In this document: one piece after another, positions 50,328 through 59,735 of the stretch
How positions within the stretch are numbered: the first letter of the stretch is position 1
Layout of the letters: each line of letters opens with the position of its first letter
Source: a bacterium ADurb.Bin243
GTDB lineage: Bacteria > Muiribacteriota > UBA9980
DNA length: 64,000 nt
NCBI GenBank assembly: GCA_002069765.1
Contig: MWBZ01000006.1
Location: 45,761 to 109,760 of the forward strand
Direction: 5' to 3'
Made by a program: the position numbers and the translations under genes
The notes under the pieces: model-generated
Databases searched by the model: none
Told to the model about the DNA's origin: nothing
The model's input: only the letters and a program-made list of their open reading frames with translations

Positions 50328-50807
50328 TCATATAATATTTAAAATTTTCACGCCGTGTTTTTTTAATGCTTCTGCATAATCGTTCCAGTCACTATCACAA
50401 GCGTTACATATTTCGGGAGATTTTTTACTAGCAATTGCCACCGCGACAAATTTTTTATCCGATTTATCAAAACCGACTAGGTCAATATCATTTGGAAACT
50501 CTCTAAAATCATATTCAGAATCACTAACTGGATTAATACAGACTGATTCACAAATACTAGTGTTTGCTCGATTGGAAAAAAGCCATTTTAGAAAAGAATC
50601 TCCAATTCCTGGCCGGCCCGCAAGACTTGCGTTATTCAAATACTCGCGAAATATTAAACCTATTGAATCTATTGATATATGATTTTGCTTTTTTTCAAAA
50701 AAAGTTTTCAAAAATTGGCAACATTTCATAAAATCACTTTCAGAAAGGTGTGTTGCTTTACCATTAGCAGCAGCTAATATATTTGTGTCAACAACATAAT
50801 TACTCAT
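50328..50807 (-). CDS. PIN-domain nuclease paired with an AAA ATPase
   Basis: The 159 residues have a PIN layout: NYVVDTNIL with Asp7, REYLN with Glu55, GFDKSDKKFVAVAIA with Asp114 and Asp117, and CDSDWNDY with Asp138/140. These would bind metal ions for RNA or DNA cleavage. The ATG overlaps the ATPase stop (ATGA), so the two are translationally coupled. PIN proteins are usually toxins of VapBC pairs, but here no antitoxin is present; the ATPase may hold it inactive until infection. AT content matches the ATPase and 1088-residue genes. A 187-base AT-rich spacer with a TTCGCTTGCGAA palindrome separates it from the latter. Confidence 0.8.
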   Translation of the reverse strand: MSNYVVDTNILAAANGKATHLSESDFMKCCQFLKTFFEKKQNHISIDSIGLIFREYLNNASLAGRPGIGDSFLKWLFSNRANTSICESVCINPVSDSEYDFREFPNDIDLVGFDKSDKKFVAVAIASKKSPEICNACDSDWNDYAEALKKHGVKILNII

Positions 50808-52171
50808 TTTTTCATCTTCCGTTCAATAATTGCCTCATTCATAGCTGTCATTTCACCAATTTCATCACCAAAAAAATTATCCGGCCAATTTATAATATTT
50901 CCAAATAAATCCATTTCTAAATTAGTCAGTTTTGATTGTGTTGTATCATTACTACAAAAATATAGTTTGACAAAATCATTGTTAACTTTTTCTTCTGCAA
51001 CACGTCTTTGAAGTCTTCTTAATAAATGTTCACTATGACTTTCAAGTACTATCTGAATATTTTTCTTTTGAATAGCATCAATAAAAACATCTGCAAGTCC
51101 TGCCTGAACGCTTGGGTGAAGATGTATTTCAGGTTGTTCAATTAACAATGTCGAGCCTTCTGGAACATAATAACACAATGTTATTACTGGTAATATTTGG
51201 GAGACACCAAATCCGACATCGGTAATTAAAACTTCAGAACTATTCTTATTTTTTTTCACTAAGACATTGTATATGTTAGAGCCATTTCCAACCTCTTCAA
51301 TTCTGAATGAATCTATTAAGCCTAATTTTTGAAGCCAGTATGCAACATATTGTTCAAGAGAATAAGATTTTCTACCATGCCCTCTTGATATTTTTAAATT
51401 ATTTAATCTCGAAGCTAATAAAGCCTCAATTACTCTCTCTCCACGCTGTCCCATATCCGAGGGTTGCATACCAACCCAATTATATTGACGTTTGGGATAT
51501 TCTCTTAACGGTCCGAGATAATAAATATTTGAAAATTGCTTTTCCAATTCTAATTGAAGATCAAATAAAAAACCTGCATTTTGATAGTATGTTCTAACTT
51601 GATCAGGAAAACCATAAAATTTTATTGGTGCTGGTAATTCCCAAATTCTTCCGCGAGTTCGAGTAAATTTGAATTGTTTTTTATCACTAGTTGGTTGTGA
51701 AGTAATAGTGTATGTATTTTTTTCTTTATTTTTCTTCATGGTGAATTTGTTGTCAGAAAATGAATAAAATAATGAGTTAAGACATAGTCTTTTAGATTTA
51801 GCTTCAAATATATTGCAACCAAAATTAAGTTTGTTAGCTGAAAATAAAACTTTACTTTTTTCTTCAGTATCTTTAATGTCTATACTTTCATTCAAATCAA
51901 ATGAAAGTTCAAACGAAAGTTCTTGTTCTTGAAGATGGTTATGAATGACATCTCTATATGAGCCCAACGCAACAGGATCTTTATCCGTCCCAAAATTTAA
52001 AACCTGAGTTCTATCGGACGACGCAATAGTCTGTTTAAGAAGTAATAAAAACTGAATCAAACTCGTTTTACCAGAACTGTTTGTTCCAAATAGTCCTGTT
52101 AATTTTTCAAACTTTTTATTTTCGATAGAACTCCATGACTTAAAGTTAGAGAGGCTTAATTTTCTGATCAT
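50804..52171 (-). CDS. AAA/OLD-type ATPase (DUF3696-like) coupled to a PIN nuclease
   Basis: The 455 residues begin MIRKLSLSNFKSW with Walker A GTNSSGKTS (29-37), an ABC/SMC-like head. LLIEQPEIHLHPS (near 345) is Walker B with its catalytic Glu, and VLESHSEHLLRR (near 377) is the switch histidine. There is no TOPRIM domain, unlike OLD or Gabija GajA. In PARIS and Septu, similar ATPases restrain or activate a separate effector. Here the effector would be the overlapping PIN protein. The gene lies 39 bases after the methyltransferase gene and is strikingly AT-rich. Confidence 0.87.
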   Translation of the reverse strand: MIRKLSLSNFKSWSSIENKKFEKLTGLFGTNSSGKTSLIQFLLLLKQTIASSDRTQVLNFGTDKDPVALGSYRDVIHNHLQEQELSFELSFDLNESIDIKDTEEKSKVLFSANKLNFGCNIFEAKSKRLCLNSLFYSFSDNKFTMKKNKEKNTYTITSQPTSDKKQFKFTRTRGRIWELPAPIKFYGFPDQVRTYYQNAGFLFDLQLELEKQFSNIYYLGPLREYPKRQYNWVGMQPSDMGQRGERVIEALLASRLNNLKISRGHGRKSYSLEQYVAYWLQKLGLIDSFRIEEVGNGSNIYNVLVKKNKNSSEVLITDVGFGVSQILPVITLCYYVPEGSTLLIEQPEIHLHPSVQAGLADVFIDAIQKKNIQIVLESHSEHLLRRLQRRVAEEKVNNDFVKLYFCSNDTTQSKLTNLEMDLFGNIINWPDNFFGDEIGEMTAMNEAIIERKMKK

Positions 52172-52210
52172 AAATAATTCTCCTATATTTAATATAACAA
52201 AATTAGTGTT

Positions 52211-55200
52211 TTAAAACAACTCCCCCTGACCTTCCGGCACTGGTCCATTTTTGGGCGTTTTCGAATGAGAACTTGCTTTTTTCGTAGTTGCTTTTTTAAC
52301 TTTTTTGTCGGAAGTAGGTTCGAGTCCTAATTCTTTTACCTCTTCATTGTGCCTCTCAAAATTAAGTTTGAGCAGGCGGCGCAAGAGTTCAAGCCGTGCT
52401 TTTTCGCATATTGTATAACGCAGACGATCATTTGCGGGAAGATATGGAACCTCGATGAAATCGTGCAATAGTTTAATATCAGTCCAGCCATAGGCTTCAA
52501 GAACGGTTTCGTCGATTTCTTTATGAAGTGACCGCAACTTTTCGAATTCATCGCGTTTTTCTTCTGGACTATGAAATGCGTTGTATAAATTAGTCAAGCC
52601 AATATTGAAATTCAGCATCATGTTTTTTCGGAGAGTGTGATATTCCTCGCCAAGCGCATCGAGTTTCTTAACTATCAAATTGTTTTCGTCAACCTTTTCA
52701 GGAGCGGCGGGAAGTATATTCGGAAATGGAAATGTTTCGAAGCAGTCTGATGGGGAATATGATAACCTCGATTCCAAAGTTGAAGAATATTTTCTTGACC
52801 AACACTCATTTATTGTTGACTGAAAAAATGAAAAATAATAGTGCTTTGCTATTATATATATTGCAGTGTTGGCTGTCCATATAGAATCATTATTGACTAT
52901 CAAATATGATAAATGCTTAGTAACTCGAGAAATAACAATAACATTTTTTATCGGATCATTTGGATATTCATAGCCATTAGGATGTTTTTCAAAAAACTCG
53001 TGACGACCAATAAAATGGTATAAATTAACTCTACATGATCCAAACTGCCACCAATTTTTTTTAACCATTATATTCCAATTATTTATAGGCTTATAATTAT
53101 CTCTCTCCGGCTTAACCTTTTCTTCAACTATTCTAAATAAATCCTCATATTTTCTGGCTCTCTCAATCGGCCAATCCCAGAAATTTATTATCCAGCGACT
53201 CGGACTTTGTGTTGGTGAGCTATTTAAATCCTGTCCATTGAAATATGGATATAAAACATCTTTATTTTTCGGATCTTTCTTTATGAACTCAATCGCCTCT
53301 TCTTCAGATAATGTGAATCCAAGTCCAAGAACAATTGAACCTTGAAACGATCTGTTTTCATTTGCTTTCAGTACAAAAGGTTTTCTGTCGTCTTCAGCGC
53401 TTAAAAATGGCGATATCATTTCCACTGAATTTTCCCACAATATTTTTGGTCCAAACCATTTATCGGTTTTGCAGATATGAACGCGGCTTGTCGTGACCGT
53501 GGCGTTGCCTTCCCAGGGCTCGTCCGGAAAAGCCGCGAATATTTTGGAGTTTTTAACAACTTGAGAAAGCCCGGTTTCGCGAGTATCGCCCTGAGCGATT
53601 GTGTTTGTCGCAAGAAGCCCGAAATTGCCGCTATTTTTAAGTAAATTAACCGCCCTTAAAAAGAAATATGCAACAAGATCGGCCGAGCCGCGCATTTGAT
53701 TAGCCAGCATTTCAACCAGATATTCGCGGTATTCTTCGCCGAAAAATCCCGTTAATTTTTGGCCGCCAAGAAACGGCGGATTGCCTATAATAGCGTCAAA
53801 GCCAGCTTTTTGCTTATCAACCGAAACGAAGACTTCTGAAAAATTCAAAAGCCAGTGAAATGAATTGTCGAACTCGATCGGATCGCCGTTTAACTTAACT
53901 TTACTTTTCGAGTAAATCTTATCGAGTGCGTGATCTTTGAAAAGCTTTGTAAGATGCGATTTCACGTCTTTTAGTTCTTCGTTCGACCGTTTTAACTTTT
54001 CGACTTTAATCTTGCGATCCTTTACCGAAAAGTCAGGCATGGTTTCAATTTCGAGCCGGGCATCGATGGCATGGCCTATTTTTTTAGCGTCGCAACTGCT
54101 GAACAGATCATAAATTCCGATCTGCGTCACTTTTTCTAAATCATCTATATTGGTTATTCCAAGCAGCGAATCGCCGCATAATAATTTATGGTCGATAAAA
54201 GTGAATGGCAGGTCCTTCGCCAGCGTTTCGAGCCAGATCGAAAGTTTCGCGATCTCCACGGCAAGCGGGTTTATATCGACGCCGTAAATACATTCCATAG
54301 CCACATAGCGTTTCGCGTATTTATACTGCTCGTTGTATTCGGCGGGCAGCAGACGTTCTTCAGGATTTCCCGTGCTTTTTGCGCCGAAAGGTATCGTTAT
54401 GGGGTCATTGGTATTTTCCGATATTTTATGCCAGGTTTCGACTAATTTATCGGACATGTATCGTATCGCCTGTACTAAAAACGCGCCGCTGCCCATCGCC
54501 GGATCGCATATTTTTAAATTCAATAATTCGTTCGGCGTTCGTAATACTTTTGGCTCGGCAATTTTTCCGATAAGTTCATTGCCCTTTTCGTCTTTTTCCA
54601 GAACATAAACTAAAGGATCGAGCGTCGTGCGAACTATTTTTTCAGTTAAAGCCTGCGGAGTGTAATGCGCTCCCGTCGCGCGACGCTTATCGGACACGGT
54701 AAGATAAAGCGAATTTGGAAGTATTATCTTATCGAGCTGAATTACCGGCGCGTATTTATAAATTATTTCCTTGATATCGTCCGGTATGTCGTGGCGTTGC
54801 TTAAGGGTTTCGGCATAATTCGAATATTCGTCGAGAAGTTTTTTGGCGCGCGCCGCCGTTATCTTTTTGGCGCTGGTTTCAACTATGAATTCGATTAATG
54901 CGTCGTCCGTTAAATTTATCAGTTTATCTAAATTTACAACGGTTTCATTGCTTTTCGGTATTAACTTGACCAGCGTTTTATCTTTCGCGCGCTTTACGGT
55001 ATAATCGAGCAAGCCCTCATAGATATAGCCGATATGCTCGACTCCGAGAGTTTTATACGAAAACGCCTGGCTTATGGTTTCATCTCCGACCTTTGCCGTT
55101 GTGTGCGTTAAAAGCTTCAGGCAATTGTAAATTTCAAAATTAGTAGGATTGAATTTGTTTGAGTAGAGCGGCGGAAACTTTTCGGGATCGAACAACTCGC

Positions 55201-56245
55201 CTGAATACTCAGGACTTTTGAGATCGTTATGTTCGGAGCCGTAATAAATCAGGTTGAATAGCGCCAGAATCCTCTGCCATGCAGAAGTATTGCTTTCGAA
55301 CATTTTCAAATTTTCGAATTTTTCGTGTTCGAGCTCTTTTACGAGCGTATGGACGCTGTATGAGTTATCGTAAAGCATGTCGCCGTAAGGTAAAAGTCCG
55401 TGCTCTTCGGCGTATAGCAGAAATATCAGCTTCATTACCGCCGATATCGACATTTCATATACTTTTTCGGGCTTGAATTCGGACAGCAGCGAATATTTGC
55501 TCTCCCGGTCGCAGCGGTCGAATATCCTTATGAATTTATCGACGCTGTTTCTTACCTGCTCGCCGAGAGTATCGGTAACTTCGATTTGTTTTTGATAAGA
55601 TTCGCGAGCGAGTTTTAATAAAATTGAAAGACATTCTTTATCGAGTATGCCGAGAAACGCCGCCAGGACAGCAGGCTCGTCGAGCATGAACCGCGCGTTG
55701 AATCCGAGCGTGCAGATACCGCCTTCGTCAGGACGATAGACCAATATGAATTCTTCGCCGTTTGACACCATGCCGAAATGATTTTTGGTTTCGTTAAGGA
55801 GCCTTTGCATTTTAGCGAGCGGCGAGGCTTTCCATTTGCCTTCGATACTTTCGTTGCGTTTTAGGTTCTGGCCCTTCTTTGAAATATAAATCAAAAGCCG
55901 TTCATTGCCGCTTTCAGCCACGCGGTGAGGCTTTAAATCCTGTACATATTCAGGAAGATAGCAGGCGCAATAGTCGGGAATGTTATTTGTTTTGTAAAGT
56001 TCGTAACCGAGTAAGCGCTCGAAAATGAAATCATTGAAAATTACCGATGCGCCGTCGTCATCGGATAGTTCGAATTTCTGGTAATAATTTTTTATAAATT
56101 TTACTTTTTCGGGCGATACTTTAAAGCCGCCTGGAAACCGCTCCAGAAGAACGGGTTCGGATATTATAAGCCCGCCTAACTCGACAAGCGCCAGCCAGTC
56201 GGTATGTACGTTTTTATTTTCAATTTTTTTAGCCACGCGCCTCAC
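52211..56245 (-). CDS. large adenine-specific DNA methyltransferase, DrmMI/PglX-like
   Basis: The 1344 residues hold an N-terminal region (1-520), a methyltransferase core with motif I KICDPAMGSGAF (near 580) and catalytic motif NPPF (near 820), then a target-recognition region (about 930-1165) and a Lys/Ser-rich tail. NPPF marks N6-adenine methylation. It starts 17 bases inside the SNF2 helicase 3' end, so the two are coupled, as in class 1 DISARM (drmD then drmMI). It may mark self DNA for the helicases. The recognition region is AT-rich, unlike the rest of the gene, which suggests it was swapped in. A type IIG enzyme is an alternative, but no nuclease motif was seen. Confidence 0.87.
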   Translation of the reverse strand: MRRVAKKIENKNVHTDWLALVELGGLIISEPVLLERFPGGFKVSPEKVKFIKNYYQKFELSDDDGASVIFNDFIFERLLGYELYKTNNIPDYCACYLPEYVQDLKPHRVAESGNERLLIYISKKGQNLKRNESIEGKWKASPLAKMQRLLNETKNHFGMVSNGEEFILVYRPDEGGICTLGFNARFMLDEPAVLAAFLGILDKECLSILLKLARESYQKQIEVTDTLGEQVRNSVDKFIRIFDRCDRESKYSLLSEFKPEKVYEMSISAVMKLIFLLYAEEHGLLPYGDMLYDNSYSVHTLVKELEHEKFENLKMFESNTSAWQRILALFNLIYYGSEHNDLKSPEYSGELFDPEKFPPLYSNKFNPTNFEIYNCLKLLTHTTAKVGDETISQAFSYKTLGVEHIGYIYEGLLDYTVKRAKDKTLVKLIPKSNETVVNLDKLINLTDDALIEFIVETSAKKITAARAKKLLDEYSNYAETLKQRHDIPDDIKEIIYKYAPVIQLDKIILPNSLYLTVSDKRRATGAHYTPQALTEKIVRTTLDPLVYVLEKDEKGNELIGKIAEPKVLRTPNELLNLKICDPAMGSGAFLVQAIRYMSDKLVETWHKISENTNDPITIPFGAKSTGNPEERLLPAEYNEQYKYAKRYVAMECIYGVDINPLAVEIAKLSIWLETLAKDLPFTFIDHKLLCGDSLLGITNIDDLEKVTQIGIYDLFSSCDAKKIGHAIDARLEIETMPDFSVKDRKIKVEKLKRSNEELKDVKSHLTKLFKDHALDKIYSKSKVKLNGDPIEFDNSFHWLLNFSEVFVSVDKQKAGFDAIIGNPPFLGGQKLTGFFGEEYREYLVEMLANQMRGSADLVAYFFLRAVNLLKNSGNFGLLATNTIAQGDTRETGLSQVVKNSKIFAAFPDEPWEGNATVTTSRVHICKTDKWFGPKILWENSVEMISPFLSAEDDRKPFVLKANENRSFQGSIVLGLGFTLSEEEAIEFIKKDPKNKDVLYPYFNGQDLNSSPTQSPSRWIINFWDWPIERARKYEDLFRIVEEKVKPERDNYKPINNWNIMVKKNWWQFGSCRVNLYHFIGRHEFFEKHPNGYEYPNDPIKNVIVISRVTKHLSYLIVNNDSIWTANTAIYIIAKHYYFSFFQSTINECWSRKYSSTLESRLSYSPSDCFETFPFPNILPAAPEKVDENNLIVKKLDALGEEYHTLRKNMMLNFNIGLTNLYNAFHSPEEKRDEFEKLRSLHKEIDETVLEAYGWTDIKLLHDFIEVPYLPANDRLRYTICEKARLELLRRLLKLNFERHNEEVKELGLEPTSDKKVKKATTKKASSHSKTPKNGPVPEGQGELF
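52745..53460 (-). other. AT-rich target-recognition segment of the methyltransferase
   Basis: This stretch encodes about residues 930-1165, ending in ESRLSYSPSDCFETFPFP, the usual end of a recognition domain. Its base composition resembles the ATPase and PIN genes, not the flanking parts of its own gene. Borders are read by eye and may be off by tens of bases. Confidence 0.6.
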
Positions 56246-59200
56246 CCGCCAATTTTGCCGGAATGTAAACCGTTATCGACAGAAAAAACGATTTTTCATC
56301 CTTGATTTGATAATGCCTCGTTATTTCTTCGGGCTCTTTGATGAGCCTCGTTTTGAGCTCCGCGAGCCTGTAGTCGAGCCATTTCATATTTTCGCGGAAC
56401 TGCTGGGCCTCTTCTTCGGTAAAAAGCGGTAATTGCCTGTATTCCTCGCCGGTTTTATTCATAAAGTCATCGAGGCGTTTTTTGATTTCATTGATTCTTT
56501 CATTGATCAATTTTTCTACCGTTTCGGCGTCTTTTTCTGCTTTTTTAGCGAGCGTTCTTTCGATTTTTTCGTGCCTGTCGCTAATTTTAGCGCCTATTTC
56601 CGCGTTGATATTTTTCTTGTTTTTTTCGATTAAAATTCTTATTTTACCGGCAAGTTCCGTGCTTATTTCGGTATATGAGAATTCCTTATTTTCAAGTTCG
56701 GCTTCAAGCGATTTGTTGTGCTTGAACCCGCCGGTCTCGCCGGGATTTCCATATACGCTGATTACTTCTTCGTGTAAAAGATGGCCGAGCGCGCCTACTA
56801 CCAAATATCGCGCGCTTGCTTTAATAGACACTTTATCGAGCCCGTCAACTATTTTATAAGTTAAGCGCGACATCTGGCTGTTGAAGCTGAAAAGCTGCTT
56901 TCTGAATTCGCTGATTGAAAATTTAATGAGCGGATGCGCGAGATGCATGATCGCGGTGTCCTCGCGTTCGAGATATTTATTTGGCTCAAAAATCAGTTTT
57001 AATAAATTGCCGTTTTTATCCTTCAAATGCTTTTTAACGCTCTGCCATGAAAGCGGCACTTCTTTAATCAGGCCGCACATATTTTTAAGACCTTCGTCGA
57101 GAACCGGTTCGATGCCCTTAACTCCGGATATTTTCAAGGCGTTATCGACGATCTTTTTGATGTTTGCAAGATTGATTTTCATGCTTTTTTTCGATTCTTC
57201 AAATGACTCGATAAGGCCGCTATATTCATATTTAGCCGCGATATCGCGTTTGATGTCTCTTTTTATTATATCGCGGCGGTTGTCGTTGAAATCGAGCGTG
57301 CGGGATTTGCCGAGCATTACTTTTTCGATATTTTTTTCGATGATATCGCTTATTGCGCCCATATCTTCGCGCATGGTCCTCACTTTATCGATTATGACCT
57401 GTAAAAATAATGAATCTTCGTTATTGGCGTAAATGAAATGATTTATGAATACTTCCGGCGATTTCTGGCCGTGCCTGTCGATGCGGCCGTTTCGCTGTTC
57501 CATTTTATTTGGGTTCCACGGGATTTCATAATGAATCAGGTAGCGGCAGAAATGCTGGAGGTTAAGACCTTCGCTCGCCGCGTCGGTCGCGATCAATATT
57601 CTGACACGGCTTTTTTCAGGGTCGGTCTGAAATTCATATTTAACTTCTTCGCGTTTAGCGTTATCCGTGCCGCCCGATAGAGTTAATATCCTGCCGCCAT
57701 CGTCAATTTTATCCAGAATGGTTTTCAGATATTCCATCGAATCCTTATATTCGGTAAAAATGATTAGCCGTTCGTTATTCCAGCCGCCGCCGGAAAATAA
57801 TTTATTTTTGATGTATTCAAGAAGTTTTAATGCCTTCTGGTCATGCTTTTGATATGAGTCGGATGAAATCCTCGTTATTTCAGAAAGCAGTGTTTTTTCT
57901 TTTTCGTTCAGCCGCTTCATAACGCGCGTTACTTCTTTTACGGCATTTTCTTCTAATTCGTCTTTTTCGTTATCGTCCGAAAATGTTTCAATGGCCGCCT
58001 GCGTTATTTTAAGCAGCAATTTTTCATCGGCAACGTTGCTTTCGTCGATCTCGCCTATTGCGTAATTATGCCAGATTATCGAGCGGTAAAAGGCGAGCGG
58101 CGATGACAGCAGACGCTTTTTAAGCATCGTCATCGCGAATGAAATCTGCGTGGTGTTGCTGGTTTCGAGGCGCGCTTTGATGTAACTGTTAAGAAGGTCG
58201 AATAATTTAGCGTCCGTATCATTATTTTCAATAGTTATGGCCACTATCGACCTTACGGCAAAGTTTTTATTCATTATATTTTCTTTAAGGCGGCGGATCA
58301 TTACAAGATCGCGTTGCTTCTGGTCAACTTCGGGGCCGCGGTTGAAGCGCAGCGGGTCGAGCAATTCGAGAAGCGCCGTGAAACTATATGTGAAACCATT
58401 ATGCGGCGTGGCCGTTAAAAATAATTTATGCTCGAAGTGCGGCGTTATGGCCTGTAATAACTTTGTTCTGTCGGAGTCTTTTACGTAATTCTGACGCCCG
58501 GCCGGAGCGGCGTTATGCGCTTCGTCGAGAATTAATAAATCCCAGCTTTTAAGCGCGTTATTGCCAGGGTCAGACTGCGCGAATAAGTTTTTGACCTGCT
58601 CTCGTTTAAAATAATCGATCGAAATTATAAGCCGTGGAAACGAAGTGAACGGATTGGCGTTGAGGCCGTATTCGCGGCGTAAATTAAGCAGATAGTCCCT
58701 ATCGATAATTTTAAATTCAAGTTGGAATTTTTCTTCCATTTCTGACTGCCACTGAATTGTAAGAGAGGCGGGGGCGACGATCAGTATTTTTTTAATGCGG
58801 CCGCGCGCCAGGAGTTCGTTCACAATAAGGCCGGCTTCAATGGTTTTGCCGAGCCCGACGTCGTCGGCGATCAGTAAATTTACGCGAGGCAGCATTAGCG
58901 CTCTTGAAACTGGCTCCAGCTGATAATCTTCGATCTGGATCGCGCCCATGAACGGCGACATTAATTTCGGACCGCCTAAAACAGACGGCGACGACCATAA
59001 AATTGCGAGTTCCAGAGCGTCAACCCTGTCCGGATGATCGAACGGATCGTTTACGTCCGGAAATGTTTCGTCGCTATATATGTGCAGTGTCTGGTCGTTT
59101 TCGCGCTCCCAGATAACTTCCATGATATGACCGAGCCTGTCGTTATCGACGCACTCGAGAGTCACTTTGGTGCATGCCGGACTCATATCACTGCCGGCGG

Positions 59201-59270
59201 CGGCGACATCGTTGACTATGAAAGTCATATTGCGAACTTGAACTAATTGACCGATCTGTGGAAGTGACAT
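56229..59270 (-). CDS. SNF2-family helicase, DISARM DrmD-like
   Basis: The 1013-residue protein starts with a short beta-rich segment. The Walker A is ADDVGLGKTIEAG (near 135) and the DEAH box is LLILDEAHN (near 248). ATDAASEGLNLQ and MEQRNGRIDRHGQ (motifs V and VI) follow in the second RecA lobe. The C-terminal 350 residues are charged and helical. DrmD proteins of class 1 DISARM have this plan and precede the methyltransferase gene, as here. It would translocate on double-stranded DNA. It is the first gene of the island operon, 130 bases after the promoter at 59402. Confidence 0.88.
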   Translation of the reverse strand: MSLPQIGQLVQVRNMTFIVNDVAAAGSDMSPACTKVTLECVDNDRLGHIMEVIWERENDQTLHIYSDETFPDVNDPFDHPDRVDALELAILWSSPSVLGGPKLMSPFMGAIQIEDYQLEPVSRALMLPRVNLLIADDVGLGKTIEAGLIVNELLARGRIKKILIVAPASLTIQWQSEMEEKFQLEFKIIDRDYLLNLRREYGLNANPFTSFPRLIISIDYFKREQVKNLFAQSDPGNNALKSWDLLILDEAHNAAPAGRQNYVKDSDRTKLLQAITPHFEHKLFLTATPHNGFTYSFTALLELLDPLRFNRGPEVDQKQRDLVMIRRLKENIMNKNFAVRSIVAITIENNDTDAKLFDLLNSYIKARLETSNTTQISFAMTMLKKRLLSSPLAFYRSIIWHNYAIGEIDESNVADEKLLLKITQAAIETFSDDNEKDELEENAVKEVTRVMKRLNEKEKTLLSEITRISSDSYQKHDQKALKLLEYIKNKLFSGGGWNNERLIIFTEYKDSMEYLKTILDKIDDGGRILTLSGGTDNAKREEVKYEFQTDPEKSRVRILIATDAASEGLNLQHFCRYLIHYEIPWNPNKMEQRNGRIDRHGQKSPEVFINHFIYANNEDSLFLQVIIDKVRTMREDMGAISDIIEKNIEKVMLGKSRTLDFNDNRRDIIKRDIKRDIAAKYEYSGLIESFEESKKSMKINLANIKKIVDNALKISGVKGIEPVLDEGLKNMCGLIKEVPLSWQSVKKHLKDKNGNLLKLIFEPNKYLEREDTAIMHLAHPLIKFSISEFRKQLFSFNSQMSRLTYKIVDGLDKVSIKASARYLVVGALGHLLHEEVISVYGNPGETGGFKHNKSLEAELENKEFSYTEISTELAGKIRILIEKNKKNINAEIGAKISDRHEKIERTLAKKAEKDAETVEKLINERINEIKKRLDDFMNKTGEEYRQLPLFTEEEAQQFRENMKWLDYRLAELKTRLIKEPEEITRHYQIKDEKSFFLSITVYIPAKLAGEARG

Positions 59271-59401
59271 GAATACCTCAATATTTTAATTTTAGAATAT
59301 TTACTTAAACCGCCTGAATAAACAGCGACAAACAAGATCCGTGAAAATTCGTCTAACCGGCTGGAATATTCTGCCAGTATGGCGTGTTTTACAATACAGA
59401 C

Positions 59402-59430
59402 AGTTTAAGATATTAAGAGAAAAAAGTCAA
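59402..59430 (-). promoter_or_regulatory. sigma-70 type promoter of the defence island
   Basis: On the minus strand TTGACT (59425-59430) is 17 bases from TAAACT (59402-59407). A palindrome GAATATTC inside CTGG/CCAG half-sites lies downstream at 59354-59370 and could bind a repressor. The rest of 59271-59643 is AT-rich with no gene seen. Confidence 0.55.
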
Positions 59431-59643
59431 GGAATTTTATCGCTAAAATTCACTTGAAGTTAATGAAAATAAACCTTTTGGATAATTAATCTAACCGCCA
59501 TATATACAAATAAATTAATATGCAAAAATAGTAAGAAGAAACCAATAAAATTAAAAAGAAAGTCTAAATAGAACAGAAAAATATCGGTATAAGAAAAAAG
59601 CCCGGCTTATTTGAAGCTGCGGCCTGAAAGTCGGCTGAGCGTT

Positions 59644-59735
59644 AAAATAAAGCATCGGGCGATTTGAGGGTTAGAAGAGGTTTTAAGCGAATGCGAGCGG
59701 CCGAGACAGATCGCATTCACTTAATAAAGAAATCG
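59644..59735 (-). other. 3' hairpin element, copy E2, after the 608-residue gene
   Basis: After the stop, a 12-pair stem (59685-59696 with 59711-59722, AAGTGAATGCGA with TCGCATTCGCTT, one G-T pair) is followed by TTAAAACCTCTTCTAACCCT and then GATGCTTTATTTTAACGC. Arrangement and downstream bases match the element after yggS, although stem bases differ and still pair. Confidence 0.6.

Noticed and set aside
52211..56245. Complete BREX system based on a PglX-like methyltransferase
   Set aside because: No PglZ, BrxC, BrxA or BrxL genes are in the island; the SNF2 and DUF1998 helicases fit DISARM better.
38590..59270. Prophage or integrative element carrying the island
   Set aside because: No integrase, transposase, phage structural gene, tRNA target or clear attachment repeats were seen in the window.
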